Source: a virus
DNA length: 60,520 nt
IMG/VR virus record: IMGVR_UViG_3300044621_001247
Span: 1-60,520 of that record
Reading direction: 5' to 3' (one strand)
Under the pieces are notes generated by a model. That model was not told the origin of the DNA. It saw only the letters and a list, made by a program, of their open reading frames with translations, and did no database searches. Below, in pieces: positions 49,470-56,558 of the stretch; the stretch's first letter is position 1, and every line of letters begins with the position of its first letter. The position numbers and the translations under genes are program-made.

Positions 49470-49559
49470 ATGACGGGAATAGTTGAAACGGTCGCGTGGG
49501 AACGGCAGTCGGATACCGCGATCTATCCGATGATCATCGTCTAGCATGAGCCAGACGGC

Positions 49560-49604
49560 GGCAGGGCAAGGGGAGGACGCTCCCCTCCCTGCCGTTCCTG
49601 TTTT
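49560..49604 (+). terminator. Rho-independent terminator
   Basis: GGCAGGG (49560-49566) pairs with CCCTGCC (49587-49593), and GGGGAG with CTCCCC inside around GACG, followed by TTCCTG and TTTT. It closes the 49188 transcription unit. Confidence 0.8.
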
Positions 49605-49617
49605 ACGGAGGCATGTC

Positions 49618-49761
49618 ATGGACAACCGCAGACACAGCGCGGGGAAGGGAGACTCTCCCCGTCCCGTTGACCGCAAGAAGTGGTCGGAGAACTGGGACAG
49701 GATCTTCGGGAAGAAGCCGAAGAAGCAGTCCGTGCAGAAGAAGACCAAGAAGTCACGATAG
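49618..49761 (+). CDS. Small basic protein
   Basis: 47 residues from the ATG at 49618 with GGAGG ribosome site; the longer frame overlaps the terminator. Very basic at the C-terminus (GKKPKKQSVQKKTKKSR) with KKWSENWDRIFG in the middle. Begins right behind a terminator, so it depends on read-through or an unseen promoter. Function unknown. Confidence 0.5.
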   Translation: MDNRRHSAGKGDSPRPVDRKKWSENWDRIFGKKPKKQSVQKKTKKSR

Positions 49762-49775
49762 TCAAACTTCCACAT

Positions 49776-49849
49776 ACACCTGTAACTCAGTAGGATAGAG
49801 TAACGGTTTTCTAAACCGTCAGTCACAGGTTCGAGTCCTGTCGGGTGTG
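49776..49849 (+). tRNA. tRNA-Arg(UCU)
   Basis: Acceptor ACACCTG/CGGGTGT, D-arm ACTC/GAGT, anticodon stem ACGGT/ACCGT with loop TTTCTAA (TCT), T-arm ACAGG TTCGAGT CCTGT, discriminator G. It stands apart from the main array. Confidence 0.92.
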
Positions 49850-49853
49850 CTTT

Positions 49854-50159
49854 ATGAAACACACAATGCCAAGCAAAACCAAGAAAGTCTATTGTCGCTA
49901 CGGGGAAGAACGCCTGATCGTTGACCACGGTCACGGCGTGTACACCATGAGCGGAAAGTGCGGCTACTACCGCGCTGGAAACGACCCATCGGGGAAGGGG
50001 ATCGCATTCTTCGATCCTTCGGGTGGTCCGTTCATCGGGAAGGGAGAGATGGGCGTTCCGCTTGATGAGTTCGGTGGTCGCGTGGTCACGGACATCATCA
50101 TCGAATCCGCTGCCGAGGGTCACTTCAAGATCACGGTGGAGACGGAGGAACCCGCTTAG
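49854..50159 (+). CDS. Small protein of unknown function
   Basis: 101 residues from the ATG four bases after tRNA-Arg (an ATG at 49866 is an alternative; neither has a clear ribosome site). Beta-rich with many glycines: VYCRYGEERLIVDHGHGVYT, CGYYRAGNDPSGKGIAFFDP and GRVVTDIIIESAAEGHFKIT. No family recognised. Confidence 0.6.
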   Translation: MKHTMPSKTKKVYCRYGEERLIVDHGHGVYTMSGKCGYYRAGNDPSGKGIAFFDPSGGPFIGKGEMGVPLDEFGGRVVTDIIIESAAEGHFKITVETEEPA

Positions 50160-50194
50160 GGAGGTGGCTATACATAAAGTAGGAGAACCACCAA

Positions 50195-50554
50195 ATGTAC
50201 ATAACCAGCCTTCTCACTCTTCAGAACCAACTTCGCATATTCCATTGGCAGACCACATCGTATGCGGAGCATGAGGCATTCGGAAAGGCATACGGAGATC
50301 TAGGAGACCTGATCGACACATTCATCGAGACGATGATGGGAAAGAAGGGGAGGATCCTCTCCAGCGGTGGATTCAGCATCCACCTCACCAACTACCGCGA
50401 GACTGATCCCGTGGCATTCCTCAAGCAGTACGATACCTACCTCACATCGCTGGACGACGAGTTGTTGGAAGGAGACACGGAACTCAAGAACATCAGGGAC
50501 GAGATGAAGGGCGTGGTGAACCACACAATCTACCTGCTCACCCTCAACAAGTGA
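50195..50554 (+). CDS. Dps/ferritin-like small helical protein (DUF5856-type)
   Basis: 119 residues, four-helix character. LLTLQNQLRIFHWQTTSYAE, HEAFGKAYGDLGDLIDTFIE recalls the FHWQT...H..f...Y..l.dl.D pattern of Dps-like proteins and of phage DUF5856 members. Whether the iron-binding residues are complete cannot be judged. AGGAG lies upstream of the start. The tmRNA gene follows directly. Confidence 0.72.
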   Translation: MYITSLLTLQNQLRIFHWQTTSYAEHEAFGKAYGDLGDLIDTFIETMMGKKGRILSSGGFSIHLTNYRETDPVAFLKQYDTYLTSLDDELLEGDTELKNIRDEMKGVVNHTIYLLTLNK

Positions 50555-50569
50555 GCAAACGACATCGTT

Positions 50570-50832
50570 GATCTTTGCATACTACCTGGTCACACGGGGG
50601 TTCGATACCCCCCGACTCCATTCAAACCTACGGGGTCGAACTGGAATCGACGGCTAGATGTTCGCAACAGGGAGATGTCCGAGAGGTCGCTGACAACCCT
50701 CGTAAAATCCCAATGTCGGCAACCATAAACGCCGCGAACATGCGGATGGCTGCTTGAAGCAGTGGGGTCCGATCCACCCGCGACTGAACGGATCATCGGC
50801 ACAGGGTCTCCGAAAGGAGGCTTTGTGCTTTT
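50570..50832 (+). ncRNA. ssrA: Circularly permuted (two-piece) tmRNA
   Basis: The acceptor half comes first: T-arm GGGGG TTCGATA CCCCC (50596-50612), CGACTCC and A73 at 50620. After an 11-base spacer the usual tmRNA 5' half starts at 50632 (GGGGTCGAACTGGAATCGAC). GGGGTCG pairs with CGACTCC in seven pairs. P2 forms between CAGGGAGATGT and GCATACTACCTG (50577-50588). The tag frame starts at GCA 50719 and ends TGA 50757, giving ATINAANMRMAA. A 13-pair GNRA hairpin plus TTTT at 50799-50832 probably ends the RNA. It acts in trans-translation, releasing stalled ribosomes; SmpB would come from the host. Exact outer ends are uncertain. Confidence 0.92.
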
Positions 50833-50887
50833 CGGGAAGCCATAGATAGCCATGTACCCGTGATAGTTTCAGAATGGAGTCACCATC

Positions 50888-51346
50888 ATGGAGCAGCCCC
50901 CTATGGCATTCCTCACACCTGAGTTCATCTCCCTCATCGGAGGAAGCCTCGTCGGCTTCCTCTTCCGCCACATGGCAGAGAAGCGGGAGAACGAACGGCA
51001 GATGGTCGAGAACATCATCAACCTCAACAAGCAGTCGAACGAGAACCACGACAAGGCTGTCGAAAGGGTTCCCATCGACATGGGCAAGACCATTCGGCGG
51101 ATCATCGTCCTCGCGGTGCTGTTTGCCACGATGCTTGCCCCGTTCATCCTTCCGTTCTTCGGCATCCCGACCTTCCTCGAGGTGGATCAGTCCAATCCCG
51201 ACAGGCTCTTCGGGCTGATTCCCGCCTACACGCAGAAGTTCATAGTCGAGATCAACGGGTTCATCTATCCATCCGAGAACAGGCAGATCCTACTGAGCCT
51301 CGTAGGCTTCTACTTCGGCAATGCCGCAGGAAAAGGAAAGACCTAA
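50888..51346 (+). CDS. Membrane protein, holin-like candidate
   Basis: 152 residues; the region before the ATG has no strong ribosome site, though TGGAG lies close. An N-terminal hydrophobic segment (FISLIGGSLVGFLFRHM), a charged helix (EKRENERQMVENIINLNKQS), a strong transmembrane helix near 69-92 (RIIVLAVLFATMLAPFILPF) and a weaker one near 132-148. Similar small membrane proteins are found in marine T4-like phages. Adjacent to a spanin-like lipoprotein gene, it could be a holin, but this is inference. Confidence 0.65.
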   Translation: MEQPPMAFLTPEFISLIGGSLVGFLFRHMAEKRENERQMVENIINLNKQSNENHDKAVERVPIDMGKTIRRIIVLAVLFATMLAPFILPFFGIPTFLEVDQSNPDRLFGLIPAYTQKFIVEINGFIYPSENRQILLSLVGFYFGNAAGKGKT

Positions 51347-51618
51347 TGCGCACAATCACAGCAATCGTCCTCTCTCTCATGCTCTACGGCTGCTCCGTGA
51401 CCCCGAAGGTCATCCCCGACGAGACCAAGGGAAGCGCGATGACCCGCAAGATCGACAAGGACACGGAGATGGGCAAGCCGTTACAGACTGGATACGGGTG
51501 GATCCTCTGGTACATACCCGTTGTCGTGGTCGCGATGGCTTGGGGATACCGAGAGTTCTTCCGAAAGCCGACTCCAGAGGACGATTCGACTCCCAAGAAG
51601 ACCAAGAGACGCAAGTAG
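51346..51618 (+). CDS. Spanin-like lipoprotein with C-terminal membrane helix
   Basis: 90 residues. Lipoprotein signal: MRTITAIVLSLMLYGCS, with lipobox cysteine at 16. A single transmembrane helix follows at about 52-68 (WILWYIPVVVVAMAWGY), then a lysine-rich cytoplasmic tail. An outer-membrane lipid anchor plus inner-membrane helix is the layout of unimolecular spanins (T1 gp11 type), which fuse the membranes in lysis of Gram-negative hosts. The gene overlaps the preceding membrane-protein gene by one base and is followed by a terminator. Confidence 0.62.
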   Translation: MRTITAIVLSLMLYGCSVTPKVIPDETKGSAMTRKIDKDTEMGKPLQTGYGWILWYIPVVVVAMAWGYREFFRKPTPEDDSTPKKTKRRK

Positions 51619-51657
51619 ACGGCTCACGGAGAGGCTTCAACCATCACAAAAGCACCG

Positions 51658-51682
51658 AAACCACAATTCGTTGTGGTTTTTG
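51658..51682 (+). terminator. Rho-independent terminator
   Basis: AAACCACAA (51658-51666), TTCG loop, TTGTGGTTT (51671-51679) then a T-rich tail. A textbook terminator closing the membrane-protein/lipoprotein unit. Confidence 0.9.
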
Positions 51683-51741
51683 TGTCAAATTTGACTGATT
51701 TTCCTTGTCCAAAGGCTGTTCTAGGGTCGGTTTTGGTGGTT

Positions 51742-51771
51742 TTTCGGTCGTAAGTGCTTACCAGACCGAAA
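51742..51771 (+). promoter_or_regulatory. Inverted repeat upstream of leaderless promoter
   Basis: TTTCGGTC GTAAG, TG, CTTAC CA GACCGAAA: a 13-pair near-perfect inverted repeat, about 45 bases before the -35 box. It shares a CGTAAGT/ACTTAC element with the repeat at 58663. Possible operator or RNA hairpin. Confidence 0.6.
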
Positions 51772-51816
51772 CTTACAACGATTTTCGTCGTTTTGGGGCT
51801 GTTTCGGCTGTCCCTG

Positions 51817-51845
51817 TGGACAAAACCTTCGGAATAGACGATACT
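51817..51845 (+). promoter_or_regulatory. Sigma70-like promoter of a leaderless gene
   Basis: TGGACA at 51817-51822, 17 bases, GATACT at 51840-51845. The ATG of the next gene begins six bases after the -10 box, at the expected transcription start, and there is no room for a ribosome site. Confidence 0.65.
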
Positions 51846-51851
51846 AGTGGT

Positions 51852-52268
51852 ATGGATTCAGGTTCCGACCACGCCCTTTCCCTCTCCCGCCTCTCCGACG
51901 ATGCCATGCAGCGCGGCTATCCCGACAACTTCTCCTCGCAGGAGGAGTGGGATGCCTACAACGAGCGTCTCGACGCTGAGGAGCGCACCGCAGAGCATCG
52001 CGCCCTGCACGGCACGGACGAAGTCGCCGTCAACTACCCCGAGACGGTAGTTCTCCGTGCTGCCGATGGGTGCGAGTCGTGCGGCGGCAAGGGATTCGTG
52101 GTCGAGTCGCACGGCGAGGAGATCGACTGCGACTGCTGCTTCTATGCCGACCTCTCTCCCGACGAGACGGCGGCTGTCGAGATGGGGTCTTACATCATCC
52201 AGCCTTCCGACTCGTATGTCCGCAAGATGGCTGAACGCGCCGAAGTCGAACCCGAAGGAGGCAACTGA
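51852..52268 (+). CDS. Small acidic protein with zinc-ribbon-like cysteines
   Basis: 138 residues from the ATG at 51852. The frame is open upstream, but through a promoter, so this ATG is preferred; it would be translated from a leaderless mRNA. Acidic throughout. A CESCGGKGF motif (a CxxCxGxG half-site as in DnaJ zinc fingers) followed by CDCC suggests zinc binding near residues 76-98. Probably a protein- or nucleic-acid-interaction module. Co-transcribed with the next gene, four bases away. Confidence 0.68.
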   Translation: MDSGSDHALSLSRLSDDAMQRGYPDNFSSQEEWDAYNERLDAEERTAEHRALHGTDEVAVNYPETVVLRAADGCESCGGKGFVVESHGEEIDCDCCFYADLSPDETAAVEMGSYIIQPSDSYVRKMAERAEVEPEGGN

Positions 52269-52272
52269 GAAC

Positions 52273-53223
52273 ATGAGCAAGTACCGCACGAACACGAAGC
52301 ATCCAGTCGCGCCGCCGTACAAGAGCCACCGAACCAAGAGCAACGCCGTGACCGTCCCCGCCAACTCCATCAACCCCGACTACTTCAAGACCGCCCATGC
52401 CCATGAGGGCGTGGTTCGCAATCTCAAGAATGTGTATGGTCCCCTCACTCGCAGCAGCGGGATGAGCGCGTGGCGCGTGTGGGTTCGCATCACGACCACC
52501 GAAGGGTGGGTTCTCATGGGCTACATCGGCAATGCCGCGACCGAGGCTGAACTGCCGAAGGTGGTCAAGGGCGACAAGATCATCCTTGATCCTCTCGTCC
52601 TCTCTTCGTGGCAGCGCGTGGACGGCATGGACGAGCGTCCCGCCGACTTCTCCCGCACCCTGCGCGGCAAGATCGTGCGCGGTGCGGCTGCTGCGGCTCC
52701 CGCGACCGTGCCGCTGACGAACAAGCCTTTGGCTACGGGGGTGTCCTTCACGGCGGCAGTTCAGTCGAGTGTGGCTGCTGCTTCGGCTCCTGCCCCTCGC
52801 CGCCGATCCTCCCGCTCCCAATGGCTGAAGCAGAACGAGGCTCTCCGCGACAGCCTTGCCATCCCCGCGATCTGGTGCCTGACCAACACCACCGACGAGA
52901 GCCACCTGAAGGTCTTCCTGCCGAATGTGTGGAACGGCTCATACGAAATCCGCGAGTACCGCAGGAACGATGCGGGATTGTGGATCTTCCGTGAGGGGCG
53001 TTCGTGCGTCCGCAAGGAAGATGCCGTTGCCCAATGGAAGAGCGACGAGTCCAGCGGCAAGTGGGGCAACCGCCGCAACATCACCAAGTACATCGATGTG
53101 GATGAGATCTTCAATGGATGGGGTGCTGAACATCCCGCCGACAGGTATGCGCGTCTCATCGGCGGCACGGACTTCGTCACCCTCACCGTCACCTTCGGCA
53201 ACTCGTTCCCCCGCAAGTCCTGA
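52273..53223 (+). CDS. Protein of unknown function
   Basis: 316 residues from the ATG at 52273; the frame extends upstream only as a shadow of the preceding gene. A folded N-terminal part (SAWRVWVRITTTEGWVLMGY, GDKIILDPLVLSSWQRVDGM), an alanine/proline/arginine-rich linker (about 135-185), and a C-terminal domain with YEIREYRRNDAGLWIFREGR and FVTLTVTFGNSF. No family recognised. Second gene of the leaderless operon. Confidence 0.75.
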   Translation: MSKYRTNTKHPVAPPYKSHRTKSNAVTVPANSINPDYFKTAHAHEGVVRNLKNVYGPLTRSSGMSAWRVWVRITTTEGWVLMGYIGNAATEAELPKVVKGDKIILDPLVLSSWQRVDGMDERPADFSRTLRGKIVRGAAAAAPATVPLTNKPLATGVSFTAAVQSSVAAASAPAPRRRSSRSQWLKQNEALRDSLAIPAIWCLTNTTDESHLKVFLPNVWNGSYEIREYRRNDAGLWIFREGRSCVRKEDAVAQWKSDESSGKWGNRRNITKYIDVDEIFNGWGAEHPADRYARLIGGTDFVTLTVTFGNSFPRKS

Positions 53224-53241
53224 ACGAAAGGAACAGACACC

Positions 53242-53769
53242 ATGAATACGCTCACCTACACCAATTTCCGCGCTGCGCTGTACGATCTTCCCCGTGATGT
53301 GCGGATCAAGTTCGCGCTCTGGTGCATCGGACGCGCCAACAAGTTCGCTTATTCGGATGTCAATCCGCAACTCGCCGTCGTGCATCGTTATCTCGACGGC
53401 AAGGCAACCAAGGAAGAGGTTGCTTCCGCGAGGGATGTTCTCTATCGTTCTCCCGTCTGTTCATCCGTCCGTGCGGTGTATAGCCTTTGCTGCGACATCT
53501 GCGAGGAGAACTCGCAGGGTGAACCTTCATTGGATCAGTCGTGCTTCGGGGCTATCTCCGTCTCTGCGTATGGCGTGTCGTTGGGAGTCGCTGAGAAGAA
53601 GTGGGAGAAGTGGATACTGAAGCATGAGTTTCAGTATCCGCCTCTGAGTTGCGGACGGCAGCAAGAGGAGAGGGCGGGATTTGATGCGATGCGGAAGGAA
53701 GCCCGTAAGAAGGAGCATGCCACGCAGACGAAGGAACTCATTCGACTTCTAGAGGAGACCAAGCGATGA
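53242..53769 (+). CDS. Unknown protein, paralogue of the alanine-rich gene
   Basis: 175 residues with AAAGGAA ribosome site. Start and end match the next gene: DVRIKFALWCIGRANK versus RRREFGLWCAERIRHL, RYLDGKATKEEVASARDV versus RHLRGEATDAELAAAT, and LIRLLEETKR versus LNRLLEETKR. The middle is not alanine-rich here and contains several cysteines (SLCCDICEEN). Function unknown; the pair overlaps by ATGA. Confidence 0.72.
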   Translation: MNTLTYTNFRAALYDLPRDVRIKFALWCIGRANKFAYSDVNPQLAVVHRYLDGKATKEEVASARDVLYRSPVCSSVRAVYSLCCDICEENSQGEPSLDQSCFGAISVSAYGVSLGVAEKKWEKWILKHEFQYPPLSCGRQQEERAGFDAMRKEARKKEHATQTKELIRLLEETKR

Positions 53770-54260
53770 CTGACACCGACATCAATCGTCTGATCGACCG
53801 CCTGTCCGACCGCCAACGCCGAGAGTTCGGGCTATGGTGCGCCGAGCGCATCCGCCACCTGATGACCGACCCGCGTAGCACCGCCGCTCTCGATGTCGTG
53901 GCGCGGCATCTGCGCGGCGAGGCGACCGACGCGGAACTGGCTGCGGCAACGGCTGCGGCGTGGGCTGCGGCTGCGGCGCGGGCTGCGGCGGCGGCGTGGT
54001 CTGCGGCGGCGTGGGCGCGGGATGCGGCGTGGTCTGCGGCAGATGCGGCGTGGTCTGCGGCGTGGGATGCGGCGTGGGCTGCGGCGCGGGATGCGGCGCG
54101 GGCTGCGGCGGCTGCGGCTGCGGCGCGGGCTGCGGCGTGGTCTGCGGCAGATGCGGCTTCGGCTGCGGCGCGGGCTGCGGCGTGGTCTGCGGCATGGGAT
54201 GCAGAACGCGCCGCGCAGTTTGCAGAACTGAACCGTCTTCTGGAGGAAACCAAGCGATGA
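53766..54260 (+). CDS. Alanine/tryptophan-repeat protein
   Basis: 164 residues. After an 55-residue conserved head comes about 95 residues made almost wholly of Ala with regularly spaced Trp, Asp and Arg (AAWSAADAAWSAAWDAAWAA), coded by GC-rich degenerate repeats at 53940-54200. The tail FAELNRLLEETKR is shared with its paralogue. Similar Ala-rich repeat proteins occur in many phages. A long, possibly trimeric or amphipathic helix is predicted; function unknown. Confidence 0.72.
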   Translation: MTDTDINRLIDRLSDRQRREFGLWCAERIRHLMTDPRSTAALDVVARHLRGEATDAELAAATAAAWAAAAARAAAAAWSAAAWARDAAWSAADAAWSAAWDAAWAAARDAARAAAAAAAARAAAWSAADAASAAARAAAWSAAWDAERAAQFAELNRLLEETKR

Positions 54261-54544
54261 CTGACAACAAGAACGACATCTCGTCCCGCATCACCGACCG
54301 CCTCGAACTCGTCCGCGTCGAGACTGCCAACTGCCGTGCAGGTCGCACCTACGGCTTTCCCGACGAGATCAAGGCGATGATCTTGACCAACCTTGCCCAT
54401 GCCCGTTGGAACCGTCCTCTCCTTGACGAAGCGACCAAGCGGCTCCATGATGTCACGGAGTATGAGGTTCGTTGGCAGTTTGGCGACCTCGACCGCCTCA
54501 TTGAGGCAGAAACCGACCGTTTGTCGGAGGAAGAGGGGGATTGA
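54257..54544 (+). CDS. Small protein of unknown function
   Basis: 95 residues, ATG in an ATGA overlap with the Ala-rich gene. Helical, with TDRLELVRVETANCRAGRTY, FPDEIKAMILTNLAHARWNR and a VRWQFGDLDRLIEAETDRLS tail. Last gene of the leaderless operon; the next promoter overlaps its stop codon. No family recognised. Confidence 0.68.
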   Translation: MTDNKNDISSRITDRLELVRVETANCRAGRTYGFPDEIKAMILTNLAHARWNRPLLDEATKRLHDVTEYEVRWQFGDLDRLIEAETDRLSEEEGD

Positions 54545-54569
54545 CACCATCCCCGCCTTCGGATAGAAT
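54541..54569 (+). promoter_or_regulatory. Strong sigma70-like promoter
   Basis: TTGACA at 54541-54546, 17 bases, TAGAAT at 54564-54569: near-consensus. It overlaps the stop of the previous gene and drives the 54616 gene through a 40-base leader. Confidence 0.78.
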
Positions 54570-54615
54570 CATACCACTCGACCGATCCGTTTCCCAAACC
54601 TTTCAGGAGAACCTT

Positions 54616-55071
54616 ATGCCGACCAAGACCAAGAAGACCAAGCGCACCGCGAAGACTACCAAGAGCAAGACCAAGGTGGTCGTGACTGCCGCCGTCCGTC
54701 CTGCGGGTCGCTCGACCCGATCCGCCACCGCGTCTGCCATGAGCAGCGGGCTTGCCGCGCTGACCGAGGCAGGATCTCGCAGCACGGCACAGGTGAAGCC
54801 CACGACCGCGTCCAAGCCCAAGTCGGGCAAGGAACCTTCGCTCGTCTTCGAGGCTCCTGCGGTGCAGAAGCACACCCGTGCCGAAGCGGAGGAGGCGATC
54901 CGCGACCTCCGTGCCATCGTCGCCAAGATGTACGGGGACGGCAAGTTCAAGAACTCGGCGGCTCTCATGGTTCCGCTGACCGACATCGACAACGCGACCT
55001 ACTACAAGTCCAGCGGGTGCTACGACCGCAGCATCGACATCTGCAACAAGTGCAAGGACAAGATCAACTGA
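54616..55071 (+). CDS. Basic N-terminus protein of unknown function
   Basis: 151 residues from the ATG at 54616 with AGGAGA ribosome site; the longer frame starts inside the promoter. The first 35 residues are lysine/threonine-rich (PTKTKKTKRTAKTTKSKTK), reminiscent of nucleic-acid-binding tails. The C-terminal part (RAEAEEAIRDLRAIVAKMYG) is helical and ends with cysteines (CYDRSIDICNKCKD). Function unknown, but a near-consensus promoter suggests strong early expression. Confidence 0.7.
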   Translation: MPTKTKKTKRTAKTTKSKTKVVVTAAVRPAGRSTRSATASAMSSGLAALTEAGSRSTAQVKPTTASKPKSGKEPSLVFEAPAVQKHTRAEAEEAIRDLRAIVAKMYGDGKFKNSAALMVPLTDIDNATYYKSSGCYDRSIDICNKCKDKIN

Positions 55072-55123
55072 CACAGCCCGAGCGACAGAAAACCCCGAAT
55101 CAGACCGACAGGAGAAACCCATC

Positions 55124-55483
55124 ATGCCGAACAACAGCAACGACAACAACAACGACATCGTCCCGCCCCTCCACAACATCACCGCCGAGCACAACATCAA
55201 GACGCTCGACCTCGTTGGTGGATTGATCATGGGGAGCATCAAGTCGAACACCCCCATCACCGTGGATCGGCTCCCTCTCATCATGGAGGCAATCGCGCAG
55301 GTTCGCATCTACTGCACCTTCCGCGATCAGAAGGAACTCACGGATGCCAACAGCCTTGCCGTCATCGCATCTGCGCGGGTGCTGCTCAAGCGCGGGATCG
55401 GTTCCAAGCCTTCTGATGCGGAGCAAACCGATGCGGCAGCGCAGGAGATCCTCGCTGACCTCCGCAAGAACGGCATCGGCTGA
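55124..55483 (+). CDS. Small protein of unknown function
   Basis: 119 residues. Asn/Asp-rich start (PNNSNDNNNDIVPP), then a helical body (DLVGGLIMGSIKSNTPITVD, LPLIMEAIAQVRIYCTFRDQ). AGGAGA precedes the ATG. A GC-rich hairpin follows after the stop, so it ends the 54541 promoter unit. No family recognised. Confidence 0.7.
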   Translation: MPNNSNDNNNDIVPPLHNITAEHNIKTLDLVGGLIMGSIKSNTPITVDRLPLIMEAIAQVRIYCTFRDQKELTDANSLAVIASARVLLKRGIGSKPSDAEQTDAAAQEILADLRKNGIG

Positions 55484-55510
55484 TCGGACTGCACAACCAA
55501 CATTCGGGTC

Positions 55511-55532
55511 GGAGGGGGCGAAAGCCCCCTCC
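55511..55532 (+). terminator. GC-rich terminator hairpin
   Basis: GGAGGGGGC (55511-55519), GAAA, GCCCCCTCC (55524-55532), followed by ATCCTTTC. Very stable stem but only a weak T-run. Confidence 0.65.
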
Positions 55533-55558
55533 ATCCTTTCAAACGGGAGAAACACACA

Positions 55559-55831
55559 ATGAGCGGCAACAACGACATCGTGGAACAGATGTGGACGGAA
55601 CTCCAGTCCTACCAGCCGTTCGCTGACGCGGACGGGCATGGCGACACATGGAGAACCATGTGCGAGAAGAGGACGAAGGAAGCGGCATTTATAGCGGCAG
55701 ATGCGGCGCGCCCGCGTCGGCGTACGCGGCGGGAATGGGCTTGGCGGGCGACTTTGGCGGCGATGACGGCGGCGGATTGTGAAGCATACAAAGCCATCGT
55801 GAATATCCGCAAGGCAAAGGAGGGACGATGA
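55559..55831 (+). CDS. Small protein of unknown function
   Basis: 90 residues, start 26 bases after the terminator hairpin. QMWTELQSYQPFADADGHGD and a C-terminal Arg/Ala-rich helix (ARPRRRTRREWAWRATLAAM). The AADAA pieces recall the alanine-rich repeat gene 53766. First gene of the run that leads to RtcB, joined to the next by ATGA. No family recognised. Confidence 0.65.
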   Translation: MSGNNDIVEQMWTELQSYQPFADADGHGDTWRTMCEKRTKEAAFIAADAARPRRRTRREWAWRATLAAMTAADCEAYKAIVNIRKAKEGR

Positions 55832-56097
55832 CACAGACCGAAACCCAGACAGACCAGTACGGGCTTCCCATGACGAAGATGTACACCGTCGAGTACATCG
55901 TCCTGATCGACGGGGAGGAGATGGACGAGACCTACTATGAGATCGTGTGGGCAAGGGATCCGCACGATGCCGCCTACAAGGCTCAGGAGATCTTCTACGA
56001 CAACGAGAGCATCGACGGCACAAGCATGGCATTCAAGTGGGTCGAGGTGTATGAGAATCAGTCAGCGATGAGGAACACCAAGGAGAACGAGCGATGA
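55828..56097 (+). CDS. Small acidic protein
   Basis: 89 residues, ATGA overlaps at both ends. Beta-strand-like MYTVEYIVLIDGEEMDETYY, EIVWARDPHDAAYKAQEIFY and FKWVEVYENQ: a compact alpha/beta fold with many acidic residues. No family recognised. Part of the RtcB operon. Confidence 0.7.
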   Translation: MTQTETQTDQYGLPMTKMYTVEYIVLIDGEEMDETYYEIVWARDPHDAAYKAQEIFYDNESIDGTSMAFKWVEVYENQSAMRNTKENER

Positions 56098-56558
56098 AGA
56101 AGACCACGAAGAAGAGCAACAAGAGCAGCGTCCGTCTTGTGAACCAGCCGCTTTCCGAATGGCGGGTGGTCGCACGAAAGTACGAGAAGCCTACCCAGGA
56201 GATTTTCGATGAGAATCAACGATGGATTCCAGGTGGTGTCCGTTTCGTGATCTGCAAGGTCTGCTATGACTCGAAGGGAAAGCCCAATGGCATCGTGGAA
56301 TATCCCGACACAACGGTACGGGTGAACTATTCCGACTACGAAGGCAAGGACGAGTTTCAGCGTCCCTTGCACAAGGCAGAGCAGGAGAGCCGACAAAACC
56401 TCAGGGACATGATGAGGGCGTGGCATCTTCCGATCCTTGAGGAGATCGACCGCACGGGAGACTACCGCATCCGCGAGTGGAAGGGAACCAAGGAGTTCAA
56501 CCGACTGGAACGACTGTGCGACTGCCCCAAGAAGACCAAGAGGAAGACCAAGCGATGA
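56094..56558 (+). CDS. Basic protein of unknown function
   Basis: 154 residues with lysine-rich ends (KKTTKKSNKSS and PKKTKRKTKR). Middle: GGVRFVICKVCYDSKGKPNG and VEYPDTTVRVNYSDYEGKD, ending with RLERLCDCP. It overlaps RtcB by ATGA, so it is translationally coupled to an RNA ligase; RNA binding is plausible from charge and context, but not shown. Confidence 0.68.
   Translation: MKKTTKKSNKSSVRLVNQPLSEWRVVARKYEKPTQEIFDENQRWIPGGVRFVICKVCYDSKGKPNGIVEYPDTTVRVNYSDYEGKDEFQRPLHKAEQESRQNLRDMMRAWHLPILEEIDRTGDYRIREWKGTKEFNRLERLCDCPKKTKRKTKR

Noticed and set aside
48954-50123. 389-residue minus-strand frame
   Set aside because: It runs antisense across a wHTH gene, a terminator, a tRNA and other well-supported plus-strand genes; no ribosome site or family match.
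50575-50757. Short plus-strand frame ending in MRMAA
   Set aside because: It is the tmRNA acceptor piece, spacer and tag frame read as one ORF; the RNA structure explains it.
53940-54200. GC-rich repeats considered as a CRISPR or tandem-repeat noncoding element
   Set aside because: Units are short, degenerate and in frame with an Ala-rich protein; no spacers. No CRISPR array was seen anywhere.
54349-56032. Two long minus-strand frames (54349-55308 and 55100-56032)
   Set aside because: They overlap several coupled plus-strand genes and a promoter; composition is Arg/Leu/Ser-rich like shadow translations.
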